Positions 51,149 through 59,520 of a DNA stretch of 64,000 nucleotides are shown here, piece by piece (the first letter of the stretch is position 1; each line of letters begins with the position of its first letter). The DNA comes from Methanolobus psychrophilus R15 (GTDB taxonomy: Archaea > Halobacteriota > Methanosarcinia > Methanosarcinales > Methanosarcinaceae). The stretch lies in NCBI GenBank assembly GCA_000306725.1, contig CP003083.1, forward strand, positions 3,008,770-3,072,769, given 5' to 3'. The notes under the pieces were generated by a model. The model was not told where the DNA came from, searched no databases, and saw nothing but the letters and a program-made list of their open reading frames with translations. A program made the position numbers and the translations under genes.

Positions 51149-53690
51149 AAGCGACGTGTGGCGATTAACAACCGCCGGTTCATCGGAAAAGGACCCTTCA
51201 CATACTTATACTGAGGCTGGAACCTATCAGGTAACACTGCAGGCATATAATTCCGAAGGATACAACAGCATCATACGGACGGATTACATCACCGTAACTG
51301 AATCATCCGCACCTGTAGCAAACTTCACATCCAATGTCACCTCCGGTAATTCTCCACTCCCTGTCTCTTTCACGGATCTGTCATTGAACAGCCCCACCGG
51401 CTGGGCCTGGTACTTCGGTGATGAGGATATGTCGGGAGCCTGGACCGAGGTCAACTCAAGCGCCGGCTGGTCTACAAGAAGGGGTCACAGCAGTGTTATT
51501 CTTCCCGACGGCAGTATAGTCCTGATGGGCGGCATTAGTCCCAGTTACAACAATGACGTGTGGCGGTCAACTGATAAAGGAGCAACCTGGACTAGGATGA
51601 CTTTGAATGCCGGCTGGTCTGTAAGGTATTCTCACAGCAGTGTTGTTCTTCCCGACGGCAGTATCGTGCTTATGGGCGGTTATGCCAGCTCAAGGCTGAA
51701 TGACACATGGCGCTCTGAGGATGAGGGTGCAACCTGGACCGAGGTCAACTCAAGCTCCGGCTGGTCTACAAGGCATTCTCACAGCAGTGTTGTTCTTCCC
51801 GACGGCAGTATCGTGCTCATGGGCGGTCATGATGGCAACGTTAAGAACAACGTGTGGCGGTCAACTGATAACGGCGCGACATGGACCGAGGTCAACCCAA
51901 GCGCCGGATGGTCTGCAAGGTATTTTCACAGCAGTGTTGTTCTTCGCGACGGCAGTATAGTCCTGATGGGCGGCGCCAGTGATGGTGGCTATAAGAATGA
52001 TGTGTGGCGGTCTACAGATAACGGTGCAACCTGGACTGAGATCAACTCCAGTTCCGGCTGGTCTGCAAGACATGTACACAGCAGTGTTGTCCTTCGCGAC
52101 GGCAGTATCGTGCTCATGGGCGGTCATGATGGCAACGTTAAGAACAACGTGTGGCGGTCAACTGATAACGGCGCGACATGGACCGAGGTCAACCCAAGCG
52201 CCGGATGGTCTGCAAGGTATTTTCACAGCAGTGTTGTTCTTCGCGACGGCAGTATAGTCCTGATGGGCGGCGCCAGTGATGGTGGCTATAAGAATGATGT
52301 GTGGCGGTCTACAGATAACGGTGCAACCTGGACTGAGATCAACTCCAGTTCCGGCTGGTCTGCAAGACATGTACACAGCAGTGTTGTCCTTCGCGACGGC
52401 AGTATCGTGCTCATGGGCGGTCATGATGGCAACGTTAAGAACAACGTGTGGCGGTCAACTGATAACGGCGCGACATGGACCGAGGTCAACCCAAGCGCCG
52501 GATGGTCTGCAAGGTATTTTCACAGCAGTGTTGTTCTTCGCGACGGCAGTATAGTCCTGATGGGCGGCGCCAGTGATGGTGGCTATAAGAATGATGTGTG
52601 GCGGTCTACAGATAACGGTGCAACCTGGACTGAGATCAACTCCAGTTCCGGCTGGTCTGCAAGACATGTACACAGCAGTGTTGTCCTTCGCGACGGCAGT
52701 ATCGTGCTCATGGGCGGTTTTGGTGGCAACGTTAAGAATGACGTGTGGCGGTCAACTGATAAAGGAGCAACCTGGACTAGGATGACTTTGAATGCCGGCT
52801 GGTCTGTAAGGTATTCTCACAGCAGTGTTGTTCTTCCCGACGGCAGTATAGTCCTGATGGGCGGCGCCAGTGATGGTGGCTATAAGAATGATGTGTGGCG
52901 GTCTACAGATAACGGTGCAACCTGGACTGAGATCAACTCCAGTTCCGGCTGGTCTGCAAGACATGTACACAGCAGTGTTGTCCTTCGCGACGGCAGTATC
53001 GTGCTCATGGGCGGTCATGATGGCAACGTTAAGAACAACGTGTGGCGGTCAACTGATAACGGCGCGACATGGACCGAGGTCAACCCAAGCGCCGGATGGT
53101 CTGCAAGGTATTTTCACAGCAGTGTTGTTCTTCGCGACGGCAGTATAGTCCTGATGGGCGGCGCCAGTGATGGTGGCTATAAGAATGATGTGTGGCGGTC
53201 TACAGATAACGGTGCAACCTGGACTGAGATCAACTCCAGTTCCGGCTGGTCTGCAAGACATGTACACAGCAGTGTTGTCCTTCGCGACGGCAGTATCGTG
53301 CTCATGGGCGGTCATGATGGCAACGTTAAGAACAACGTGTGGCGGTCAACTGATAACGGCGCGACATGGACCGAGGTCAACCCAAGCGCCGGATGGTCTG
53401 CAAGGTATTTTCACAGCAGTGTTGTTCTTCGCGACGGCAGTATAGTCCTGATGGGCGGCGCCAGTGATGGTGGCTATAAGAATGATGTGTGGCGGTCTAC
53501 AGATAACGGTGCAACCTGGACTGAGATCAACTCCAGTTCCGGCTGGTCTGCAAGACATGTACACAGCAGTGTTGTCCTTCGCGACGGCAGTATCGTGCTC
53601 ATGGGCGGTCATGATGGCAACGTTAAGACGGCAGCATCGTACTTATGGGCGGTCATGACGGCAGCTATAAGAATGACGTGTGGCGCTTAA
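50997..53690 (+). CDS. Surface protein locus, segment 3: end of second propeller, third PKD with about fifteen Kelch/BNR units
   Basis: It supplies the last blade of the second propeller and the second half of its PKD, then a new PKD start (APVANFTSNVTSGNSPLPVS) and about fifteen blade units. From 51820 to 53620 these alternate as a 297-bp (99-residue) period, nearly identical in DNA (HDGNVKNNVWRSTDNG and ASDGGYKNDVWRSTDNG halves). LRDGSIVLMGG replaces LPDGSIVLMGG in most. The frame breaks at about 53628, where one blade is cut after G-N-V-K and joined to the middle of the last blade. Confidence 0.72.
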   Translation: MTHGGPLISATWTLMNSSSGWDARSSHSSVALPNGNIVLMGGTGPGMFSDKSDVWRLTTAGSSEKDPSHTYTEAGTYQVTLQAYNSEGYNSIIRTDYITVTESSAPVANFTSNVTSGNSPLPVSFTDLSLNSPTGWAWYFGDEDMSGAWTEVNSSAGWSTRRGHSSVILPDGSIVLMGGISPSYNNDVWRSTDKGATWTRMTLNAGWSVRYSHSSVVLPDGSIVLMGGYASSRLNDTWRSEDEGATWTEVNSSSGWSTRHSHSSVVLPDGSIVLMGGHDGNVKNNVWRSTDNGATWTEVNPSAGWSARYFHSSVVLRDGSIVLMGGASDGGYKNDVWRSTDNGATWTEINSSSGWSARHVHSSVVLRDGSIVLMGGHDGNVKNNVWRSTDNGATWTEVNPSAGWSARYFHSSVVLRDGSIVLMGGASDGGYKNDVWRSTDNGATWTEINSSSGWSARHVHSSVVLRDGSIVLMGGHDGNVKNNVWRSTDNGATWTEVNPSAGWSARYFHSSVVLRDGSIVLMGGASDGGYKNDVWRSTDNGATWTEINSSSGWSARHVHSSVVLRDGSIVLMGGFGGNVKNDVWRSTDKGATWTRMTLNAGWSVRYSHSSVVLPDGSIVLMGGASDGGYKNDVWRSTDNGATWTEINSSSGWSARHVHSSVVLRDGSIVLMGGHDGNVKNNVWRSTDNGATWTEVNPSAGWSARYFHSSVVLRDGSIVLMGGASDGGYKNDVWRSTDNGATWTEINSSSGWSARHVHSSVVLRDGSIVLMGGHDGNVKNNVWRSTDNGATWTEVNPSAGWSARYFHSSVVLRDGSIVLMGGASDGGYKNDVWRSTDNGATWTEINSSSGWSARHVHSSVVLRDGSIVLMGGHDGNVKTAASYLWAVMTAAIRMTCGA

Positions 53691-55018
53691 CAACCGCCGG
53701 TTCCTCGGGACAGGACCCTTCTCATACTTATACTGAGGCTGGAACCTATCAGGTGGCACTGCAGGCATATAATTCTGAAGGATACAACAGTACCATACGG
53801 ACGGATTACATCACTGTTGCCATTGCTCCAGTAGCAGACTTTGGTGCTGATGTCACTTCCGGTGCTGTTCCTTTGGCTGTGAACTTTACCGACACTTCCT
53901 CCAATGCTCCCACTAGCTGGGAATGGAGCTTCGGTGACGGTAATACATCTACAGATCAGAACCCGACACATATTTACGTGTCAGCAGGCACTTATAACGT
54001 CAGTTTGAATGTGACCAACGTAGGCGGCAGTAATGTCAGCACTCAGTTGTCTTACATTACCACAGCAATAACTCCTGTTGCCAACTTCAGTGCTGATGTC
54101 ACATCAGGTGCTGTTCCCCTGACCGTAAACTTCACCGATCAGTCCATCAATGCTCCGACATCATGGTATTGGAACTTTGGTGACGGCAACACCTCTACAG
54201 ATCAGAACCCGGCACATACTTACGTCGCTGCAGGCATCTATAACGTCAGCCTGAATGCAACAAATGTGGGTGGCAGCAACGTCAGCACGCAAACCAATTA
54301 CATCACAACAGCCTATGTCCCGGTTGCTGGTTTCACGTCCAACGTTACTTCCGGTGCAGCTCCGCTTGCCGTGAGTTTCACAGATCAGTCCACTAACGCA
54401 ACTGCATGGTACTGGGATTTCGGAGATGGGATTACATCCGCTCTCCAGAACCCGACCCACACATACATGGATGTAGGTACCTACAATGTCAGCCTTACTG
54501 CAATAAATGCAGTCAGTGGGAATAACTCCCTGGCAGAAACCGATTATATCACAGTTGCTATCGCTCCGGTTTCCAATTTCACTGCCGATGTCACATCGGG
54601 TGCAGTTCCGCTTGCCGTTACTTTTACTGATCAATCGACCAATTCTCCAATCTCCTGGTTCTGGGACTTTGGTGACGGGACTAACTCAACCACTCAGAAT
54701 CCAAGCCATACATACACAAGTGTAGGTACTTACACTGTAACTTTGAATGCAAGTAACGTAGGTGGAAGCAATATCAGCACACAGAGTAACTACATCACTG
54801 CAGCAATTACTCCAGTGTCCGGTTTCACCGCAGATGTTACTTCCGGTGCAATTCCACTCGCTGTAAGCTTCACAGATCAGTCCACCAATTCCCCTACCTC
54901 CTGGTTCTGGGAATTTGGTGACGGTACCAGTCCACAAATGCTACTGGATGGTACTGGGATTTCGGCGACGGTAACGTATCTGCTCTCCAGAACCCGACGC
55001 ATACATACACGGATGTAG
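53645..55018 (+). CDS. Surface protein locus, segment 4: run of PKD domains
   Basis: It begins with the end of the last blade (HDGSYKNDVWRLTTAG) and the closing half of the third host PKD. Five ordinary PKD domains follow, each with V-x-x-F-x-A-D-V-T-S-G-A-x-P-L, W-x-F-G-D-G-x-x-S and N-P-x-H-x-Y. The last is joined out of frame at about 54935 to another PKD (NATGWYWDFGDG in the next frame), as if part of a domain had been deleted between two repeats. Confidence 0.72.
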   Translation: MGGHDGSYKNDVWRLTTAGSSGQDPSHTYTEAGTYQVALQAYNSEGYNSTIRTDYITVAIAPVADFGADVTSGAVPLAVNFTDTSSNAPTSWEWSFGDGNTSTDQNPTHIYVSAGTYNVSLNVTNVGGSNVSTQLSYITTAITPVANFSADVTSGAVPLTVNFTDQSINAPTSWYWNFGDGNTSTDQNPAHTYVAAGIYNVSLNATNVGGSNVSTQTNYITTAYVPVAGFTSNVTSGAAPLAVSFTDQSTNATAWYWDFGDGITSALQNPTHTYMDVGTYNVSLTAINAVSGNNSLAETDYITVAIAPVSNFTADVTSGAVPLAVTFTDQSTNSPISWFWDFGDGTNSTTQNPSHTYTSVGTYTVTLNASNVGGSNISTQSNYITAAITPVSGFTADVTSGAIPLAVSFTDQSTNSPTSWFWEFGDGTSPQMLLDGTGISATVTYLLSRTRRIHTRM

Positions 55019-55299
55019 GTACTTATACTGTCAACCTGACAGCAATAAACGCAATAAGCGGCAATGATAATCTGACACGGATCGATCACATCACCGTTGC
55101 CATTGCTCCTGTTGCCAACTTCACGGCTTCTGCAACCTCAGGAACAGCACCGTTTGCTGTCACTTTCACCGACCTGTCCACCAACAGTCCGACTGCATGG
55201 GCATGGGATTTCGGTGACGGAGCAACTTCGACTGACCGGAATGCAACACACACCTATACAAGTGCAGGCAGCTATGCAGTCAGCCTGAATGTATCGAAT

Positions 55300-56019
55300 G
55301 TGGGTGGTAGTAATGTAAGCACCCAGATGAGCTACATCACCGTAAGCTCCGCAAGTTCCGGTTCAGGCAGCCGTGCATCGGTAAGCCCGGGTCAGCCGCC
55401 TGAAAGTACCACATCCACTTACACTGCCGTTAGGCATGTCATTGGAGGCACCAGCGTTGAGTATGATTTCTCCGGCACAGGCAGTCCTGTGATCAGCATA
55501 AGCTTTGACGCAAAGGACAACAAGGGACTTGTGGTTGCCAATGTACAGGTACTTTCCAGTACACCGGAAGGCATTTCCACCCCTTCGGGTAACCCCTACC
55601 AGCTGATGAGCATCGATGTTGGAAGCCAGGGTACTATCTCAAGCCACAACGCTAACAACATCCTCATCCATTTCAAGGTAAGCCGGGAATGGATAAGAGA
55701 GAACAACATCGATGTTTCCACCATCCGCATGACGCGGTATCATGACGGCCAGTGGAATGACATGCCGACATATCAGGAAAGAGAAGAAGACGATCACATC
55801 TACTTCTATGCTGAAACACCCGGATTCTCCATTTTCAGTGTCGTCGGCGACGAGCTAGGAACAACCGAGGGAGAGAAAACTGCAGATGCAGCACTCTTTG
55901 AAGAAGCAACAGAAGTCCCCTTAGAAACAGAGGACAAAAACACTCCTGGATTCACCGGATTGATGGGACTGCTCTTTGTAGCGGTTGCCTGTGTGGTAAG
56001 CAGAAGGTCCAGACTTTAA
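55300..56019 (+). CDS. Surface protein locus, segment 5: PGF-pre-PGF domain and PGF-CTERM anchor
   Basis: The frame is open from about 54937 and carries the rest of the fifth PKD and a sixth PKD (PVANFTASATSGTAPFAVTF) before the first ATG at 55300. Then come a PGF-pre-PGF domain (ISISFDAKDNKGLVVANVQV ... IRMTRYHDGQWNDMP; about 55460-55840) and a C-terminal PGF-CTERM signal (TPGFTGLMGLLFVAVACVVS with basic tail), cleaved by archaeosortase A in related archaea and replaced by a lipid anchor. Confidence 0.8.
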   Translation: MGGSNVSTQMSYITVSSASSGSGSRASVSPGQPPESTTSTYTAVRHVIGGTSVEYDFSGTGSPVISISFDAKDNKGLVVANVQVLSSTPEGISTPSGNPYQLMSIDVGSQGTISSHNANNILIHFKVSREWIRENNIDVSTIRMTRYHDGQWNDMPTYQEREEDDHIYFYAETPGFSIFSVVGDELGTTEGEKTADAALFEEATEVPLETEDKNTPGFTGLMGLLFVAVACVVSRRSRL

Positions 56020-56030
56020 GGAAAGGGCAG

Positions 56031-56660
56031 TCACCTGTCCTTTTCAACTTCTTTTTTCATGAACATTTTCAGGTCATCCTGCAGGCCGTAGAAGTTCCTG
56101 TAATCCCTGATGACATTCTCTGCCTGTTTCGGATAACGTCTGAACATAAACCTGATGAAATTTTCTTTGGACCTGCATTCCTTAATGATATCTATAAGCT
56201 CAGTTGCATGCTGCTTTGAAAGGAGATTGTCCTTCTGTATCTCGAATGTCAGGCAGAGGGCCTGCGGCGGGAAGTATTTCCTGCGGATGAAGGGGCCAAC
56301 AGAGCCCAGCAACACGTCATGGTCCAGCCTGCTGAAAGCTGGAACACCGGCACGTTTAAGCCTGTCCGGGTCGGTGAGAGCTTCGAGGTTCTTTGCGGAA
56401 TAGGAGTGCAGCTCTATGTAAATACAGGGATGCAATTCTTCGACGGCTTCTATGATGGACTTGCCTATGTCAGAAAAATAACTGTCATCCAGGGTTGACA
56501 CATAATTGCCTGCACTTACCACAGGAATGACTGCCAGCGTCCCTTCCTTTGGAGCCCGGATATTCTCAAGTATGTCCGATGTGTCCTTCCATTCCTCTCC
56601 GTGAAGGCCTGCAACAAAGAGCCTGACAGGGAGACCTTGCCCAAGTATCCTGTATGACAT
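56031..56660 (-). CDS. DUF2119 family protein, possibly zinc-carboxypeptidase-like
   Basis: This 209-residue methanogen protein has features of an M14-type metallopeptidase core: G-L-H-G-E-E (H-x-x-E zinc ligands), a later YIELHSY (third His) and an acidic residue in CLTFEIQK that could be the catalytic Glu. The family has no proven function. It follows the TlyA-like gene by 8 bp, so the two are probably co-expressed. A role in trimming small peptides or amidated cofactors is possible but is inference. Confidence 0.72.
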   Translation of the reverse strand: MSYRILGQGLPVRLFVAGLHGEEWKDTSDILENIRAPKEGTLAVIPVVSAGNYVSTLDDSYFSDIGKSIIEAVEELHPCIYIELHSYSAKNLEALTDPDRLKRAGVPAFSRLDHDVLLGSVGPFIRRKYFPPQALCLTFEIQKDNLLSKQHATELIDIIKECRSKENFIRFMFRRYPKQAENVIRDYRNFYGLQDDLKMFMKKEVEKDR

Positions 56661-56668
56661 TTGAATGA

Positions 56669-57331
56669 TCAGCTGCTCTCTTTCTCACCGATGACGTAAA
56701 TCTCCATCTGTTCCGGATCTATAACATTCAGTATCCTGAACCCGCCGTCCTCTACCATTTCAATGAATGGATGGCTGTCTTCTATATTTGATATCTTGAT
56801 GACCAGCAAAAGCTTACCACCTGTCTTTAGCAGAGGGGAGACTCTCTCCAGGGCCTGGACCGAATCAAGCGGCTCGAGGGTCATATCAATAAGCAGCACG
56901 TCCACCGGCTCAGGTGAGAGTTCCTCAAGAGGGGTATGGAACACATCTGCAAATACGATCGATACGTTATCCTTCTCATGTTCTATCTTCCTAAGCTCGG
57001 TCCTGAAATCCCTGCTGAACTCAACACCCCTTACCTTCGCAGCTATCTCTGAGGCATAGAGCACGAATCCCCCGGCACTCGATCCCAAGTCAAGGACGCT
57101 ATCCTTGCTGCTGATCATGCCAGTGGCTTCCTGTATCCTTTTAAGCTTGAAGTAGCCTTTTGGCATATCCTGGCCCTCCTCTACTAGGACCTCTTTCCCG
57201 GCGATTATGTCCTTTGAGGGCTTCTTCACGATAGTGCCCCCGACTGTGACCTTTCCTTCCAGAATTGCAGTCTTTGCCCTTGCACGTGACTTGAAATGAC
57301 CAGTCTCCACAAGATATGCATCCAGTCTCAT
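56669..57331 (-). CDS. TlyA-like S4-domain/FtsJ-fold RNA methyltransferase
   Basis: The N-terminal S4 RNA-binding domain (MRLDAYLVETGHFKSRARAK and VTVGGTIVKKPSKDI) is followed by a Rossmann methyltransferase fold. The SAM motif is VLDLGSSAGGFVLYA, motif IV is VDVLLIDMTLEP and the substrate-side lysine region is LLLVIKI. TlyA-type enzymes methylate ribosomal RNA 2'-hydroxyls. The length of 220 residues is slightly short for the family (about 240). Confidence 0.83.
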   Translation of the reverse strand: MRLDAYLVETGHFKSRARAKTAILEGKVTVGGTIVKKPSKDIIAGKEVLVEEGQDMPKGYFKLKRIQEATGMISSKDSVLDLGSSAGGFVLYASEIAAKVRGVEFSRDFRTELRKIEHEKDNVSIVFADVFHTPLEELSPEPVDVLLIDMTLEPLDSVQALERVSPLLKTGGKLLLVIKISNIEDSHPFIEMVEDGGFRILNVIDPEQMEIYVIGEKESS

Positions 57332-57407
57332 AAGAAGGCTAATATAGGCTTTACTATTTTAGACTTTACCATTAACGGCTGCATATAGGATCCATCACTG
57401 GATATTA

Positions 57408-58655
57408 TTATTCCGGCACCCATCTTTTCATCACAGGCCTTGCCGACAGGCCGTGTATGAATATGGAAAGGATGATCACCGTGGTAACCAGGGCAAGAGC
57501 TTCCTTGCTTCCCTCAAAACCTGCATGAGAATAGGCATAGAGGAGGTAATATATTGATCCTATTCCGCGAATACCATAAAATGAAATGATGTACTTTTTA
57601 GATTTTCGCAGATGTGTTCCGGACAGAGCGATAAGCCCGGTCAAAGGCCTGACTACCAGTACTATAAAAGCAGCTGCCGGGACCATATACCATTGAAAAT
57701 CCTCCATAAACCCGTGGCTGATGTAAACTCCCAGCATGGTGAATAAGATCACTACAAGGGTCCTTTCTATCTCTTCGGAAAAGTCATGCAGGAGATCCAG
57801 ATACTCGTGCATGATCTCCTGCTGTTTGAAGGTGCATGCTGCTACAAAGACTGTAATGAAGCCATATGAATTGACCATCTGGGCCAGCCCGTAAGGAAAG
57901 AGTGTGAGGCTAAGTGCCAGCAATCCCACAGATAAGACTGAACTGTTACACTGAGGCTTAGGGCAACTGAAAATGATCTTTGCCAGCAGCCAGCCGGTTC
58001 CTATCCCCAGAAGCGTACCCACAATGATCTTATAGAGAACATCGATTACAAACCAGTCGGCAAACCATAGTGAAGGATGAATGCCCGCCAGGGCCATGGC
58101 AATGGCCATATTGGTAAAAGGGAAGGCCAGTCCGTCATTCAACCCTGCCTCGGCGGTCAGCGCCAGCCGGGCACTTGATGTATCTTCCTCATGGGGAGGT
58201 GTTGTTTGTATATCTGAAGCCAGTACAGGGTCCGTAGGAGCTAGCACGGCTCCAAGCAGCATTGCTGTGGCAGGTGCAAACCCCAGAAATTTCCATCCGT
58301 AAAGTGCTATTAAGGCAATTGTCAGCGGCATGGTGATAGCCAGCAGTCGTGCGGCATAACGCCAGGTTTCCCAGGCAAAAGGCCGCTTGAGTTTAAGCCC
58401 TGCAGCAGTAAGTGAAATGATAACACCTATCTCTGTAAGCCTTTCGCCCAGATAAGGTTCTTCTCCGATATGGGGAAGAGGGCTTTCCGCAAAAAAGAAG
58501 AATGCAACGGAAGATATCAACAGATACGCAATGGGCGCGGTTATCATATGACGTGACAGGAACCTTGGGGATACAACAGCTATGAAAACAGCGATCCCCA
58601 GGTAAAACAAGATCAGATTATAACTGCCAGGAGAAAATACATCGACCGGTTCCAT
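57408..58655 (-). CDS. Na+/H+ or K+/H+ antiporter (CPA family)
   Basis: The 415-residue membrane protein has about 12 hydrophobic segments. It shows the CPA-type signatures LGAVLAPTDPVLASDI and LTAEAGLNDGLAFPF with acidic residues in the membrane, and GIRGIGSIYYLLYA near the end. It exchanges cations for protons and contributes to pH and salt balance. There is no C-terminal TrkA-type domain. The gene stands alone. Confidence 0.88.
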   Translation of the reverse strand: MEPVDVFSPGSYNLILFYLGIAVFIAVVSPRFLSRHMITAPIAYLLISSVAFFFFAESPLPHIGEEPYLGERLTEIGVIISLTAAGLKLKRPFAWETWRYAARLLAITMPLTIALIALYGWKFLGFAPATAMLLGAVLAPTDPVLASDIQTTPPHEEDTSSARLALTAEAGLNDGLAFPFTNMAIAMALAGIHPSLWFADWFVIDVLYKIIVGTLLGIGTGWLLAKIIFSCPKPQCNSSVLSVGLLALSLTLFPYGLAQMVNSYGFITVFVAACTFKQQEIMHEYLDLLHDFSEEIERTLVVILFTMLGVYISHGFMEDFQWYMVPAAAFIVLVVRPLTGLIALSGTHLRKSKKYIISFYGIRGIGSIYYLLYAYSHAGFEGSKEALALVTTVIILSIFIHGLSARPVMKRWVPE

Positions 58656-58846
58656 GAGTTACCTGCTTAGCTCTTTATAGGTACAATAAGAATGCACTAA
58701 AATAAAATGAGTCCACATGATTAAAGTTTTTACTCCGAGGCATATTAGATGAGTATCGAGAGTAAGGCCCTGATAGTATAGGAGTGGTCAGTATTTATAC
58801 CATAACACCCAGATTTCCCTGAAACATGGATAAAGGATGGAAATAA

Positions 58847-59509
58847 GTGTTAAAAGCAGTGATATTTGACATGGACGGCGTGCTGACAGATTCAATGCCT
58901 TACCACGCACAGGCCATGAAGAAGGTGTTCAACGAGCTGGGGATTACCATCGACGTACAGGACATCTATGAAAGAGAGGGGGAAAAGACCGTGGACGTCG
59001 TTGACTTCCTGCTGAAGAAGGGGACAGGTGACACTTCAAAATATGACCGGAGCTCCATTGTTGAAGATTATATCGCAGAGTTCGGAGTTATTGCAGAGAT
59101 AAGGGTGTTCGAAGGGATGAAGGAGTGTCTGCAGGTGCTTAAAACAAAGTTCCTGCTTGCGGTGGTATCCGGTTCCGACAAACCCATAGTTTACGACATA
59201 ATGGAGAAGAAGTTCCCAGGAATTTTTGACGTCATCGTTACAGGAGATGACGTAAAGCGCGGTAAGCCTGCCCCCGAACCATACTTGAAAGCTGTCTCCA
59301 TGTTAAAAATAGGTAAAAAGGAGTGCTTCGTTGTGGAGAACGCTCCCATGGGTGTGGATTCAGCTCTCAGTGCCGGACTCTGCTGTATTGCAGTGCCAAC
59401 TTACCTTGCACCTGAAAAACTAAGCAGGGCTAACCTTTTTATTCCTGACCACAGGGAACTGGTAAACTACCTCCTTGATCTTGAACCCACAAGCAACGTC
59501 TGCCTTTAG
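58847..59509 (+). CDS. HAD-family phosphatase (beta-phosphoglucomutase-like)
   Basis: All HAD motifs are present: VIFDMDGVLTDS (nucleophile and acid/base Asp), VVSGSDKP (Thr/Ser motif), KRGKPAPEPYL (Lys) and FVVENAPMGVDSA (the fourth motif has E-N in place of the usual E-D). The alpha cap between motifs 1 and 2 is of the phosphoglucomutase/phosphoglycolate type. The substrate is unknown. The start is GTG 58847 after AGGATGG. Confidence 0.85.
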   Translation: MLKAVIFDMDGVLTDSMPYHAQAMKKVFNELGITIDVQDIYEREGEKTVDVVDFLLKKGTGDTSKYDRSSIVEDYIAEFGVIAEIRVFEGMKECLQVLKTKFLLAVVSGSDKPIVYDIMEKKFPGIFDVIVTGDDVKRGKPAPEPYLKAVSMLKIGKKECFVVENAPMGVDSALSAGLCCIAVPTYLAPEKLSRANLFIPDHRELVNYLLDLEPTSNVCL

Positions 59510-59520
59510 TGTTTAAAGTC

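Larger units (their letters stand above)
48964..56019 (+). pseudogene. Complete locus of a very large PKD/Kelch surface protein, broken by four frameshifts
   Basis: Five consecutive segments in frames 1, 2, 3, 2 and 1 continue one another's domains without gaps. The locus begins with one signal peptide and ends with one PGF-CTERM sorting signal. Read together they would give a protein of about 2,350 residues attached to the S-layer. Breaks lie near 50142, 51022, 53628 and 54935, each at a junction between repeat units. Possible explanations are true decay, repeat-driven phase variation, or assembly error in near-identical tandem repeats. Confidence 0.75.

Noticed and set aside
49554..53612. 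Many frames of 60-98 codons on both strands repeated every 297 bp
   Set aside because: They are shadow frames created by the tandem Kelch/BNR repeats.
50225..53620. Possible CRISPR-like array
   Set aside because: The repeats are contiguous coding units of 147 and 297 bp without unique spacers; no cas genes are seen.
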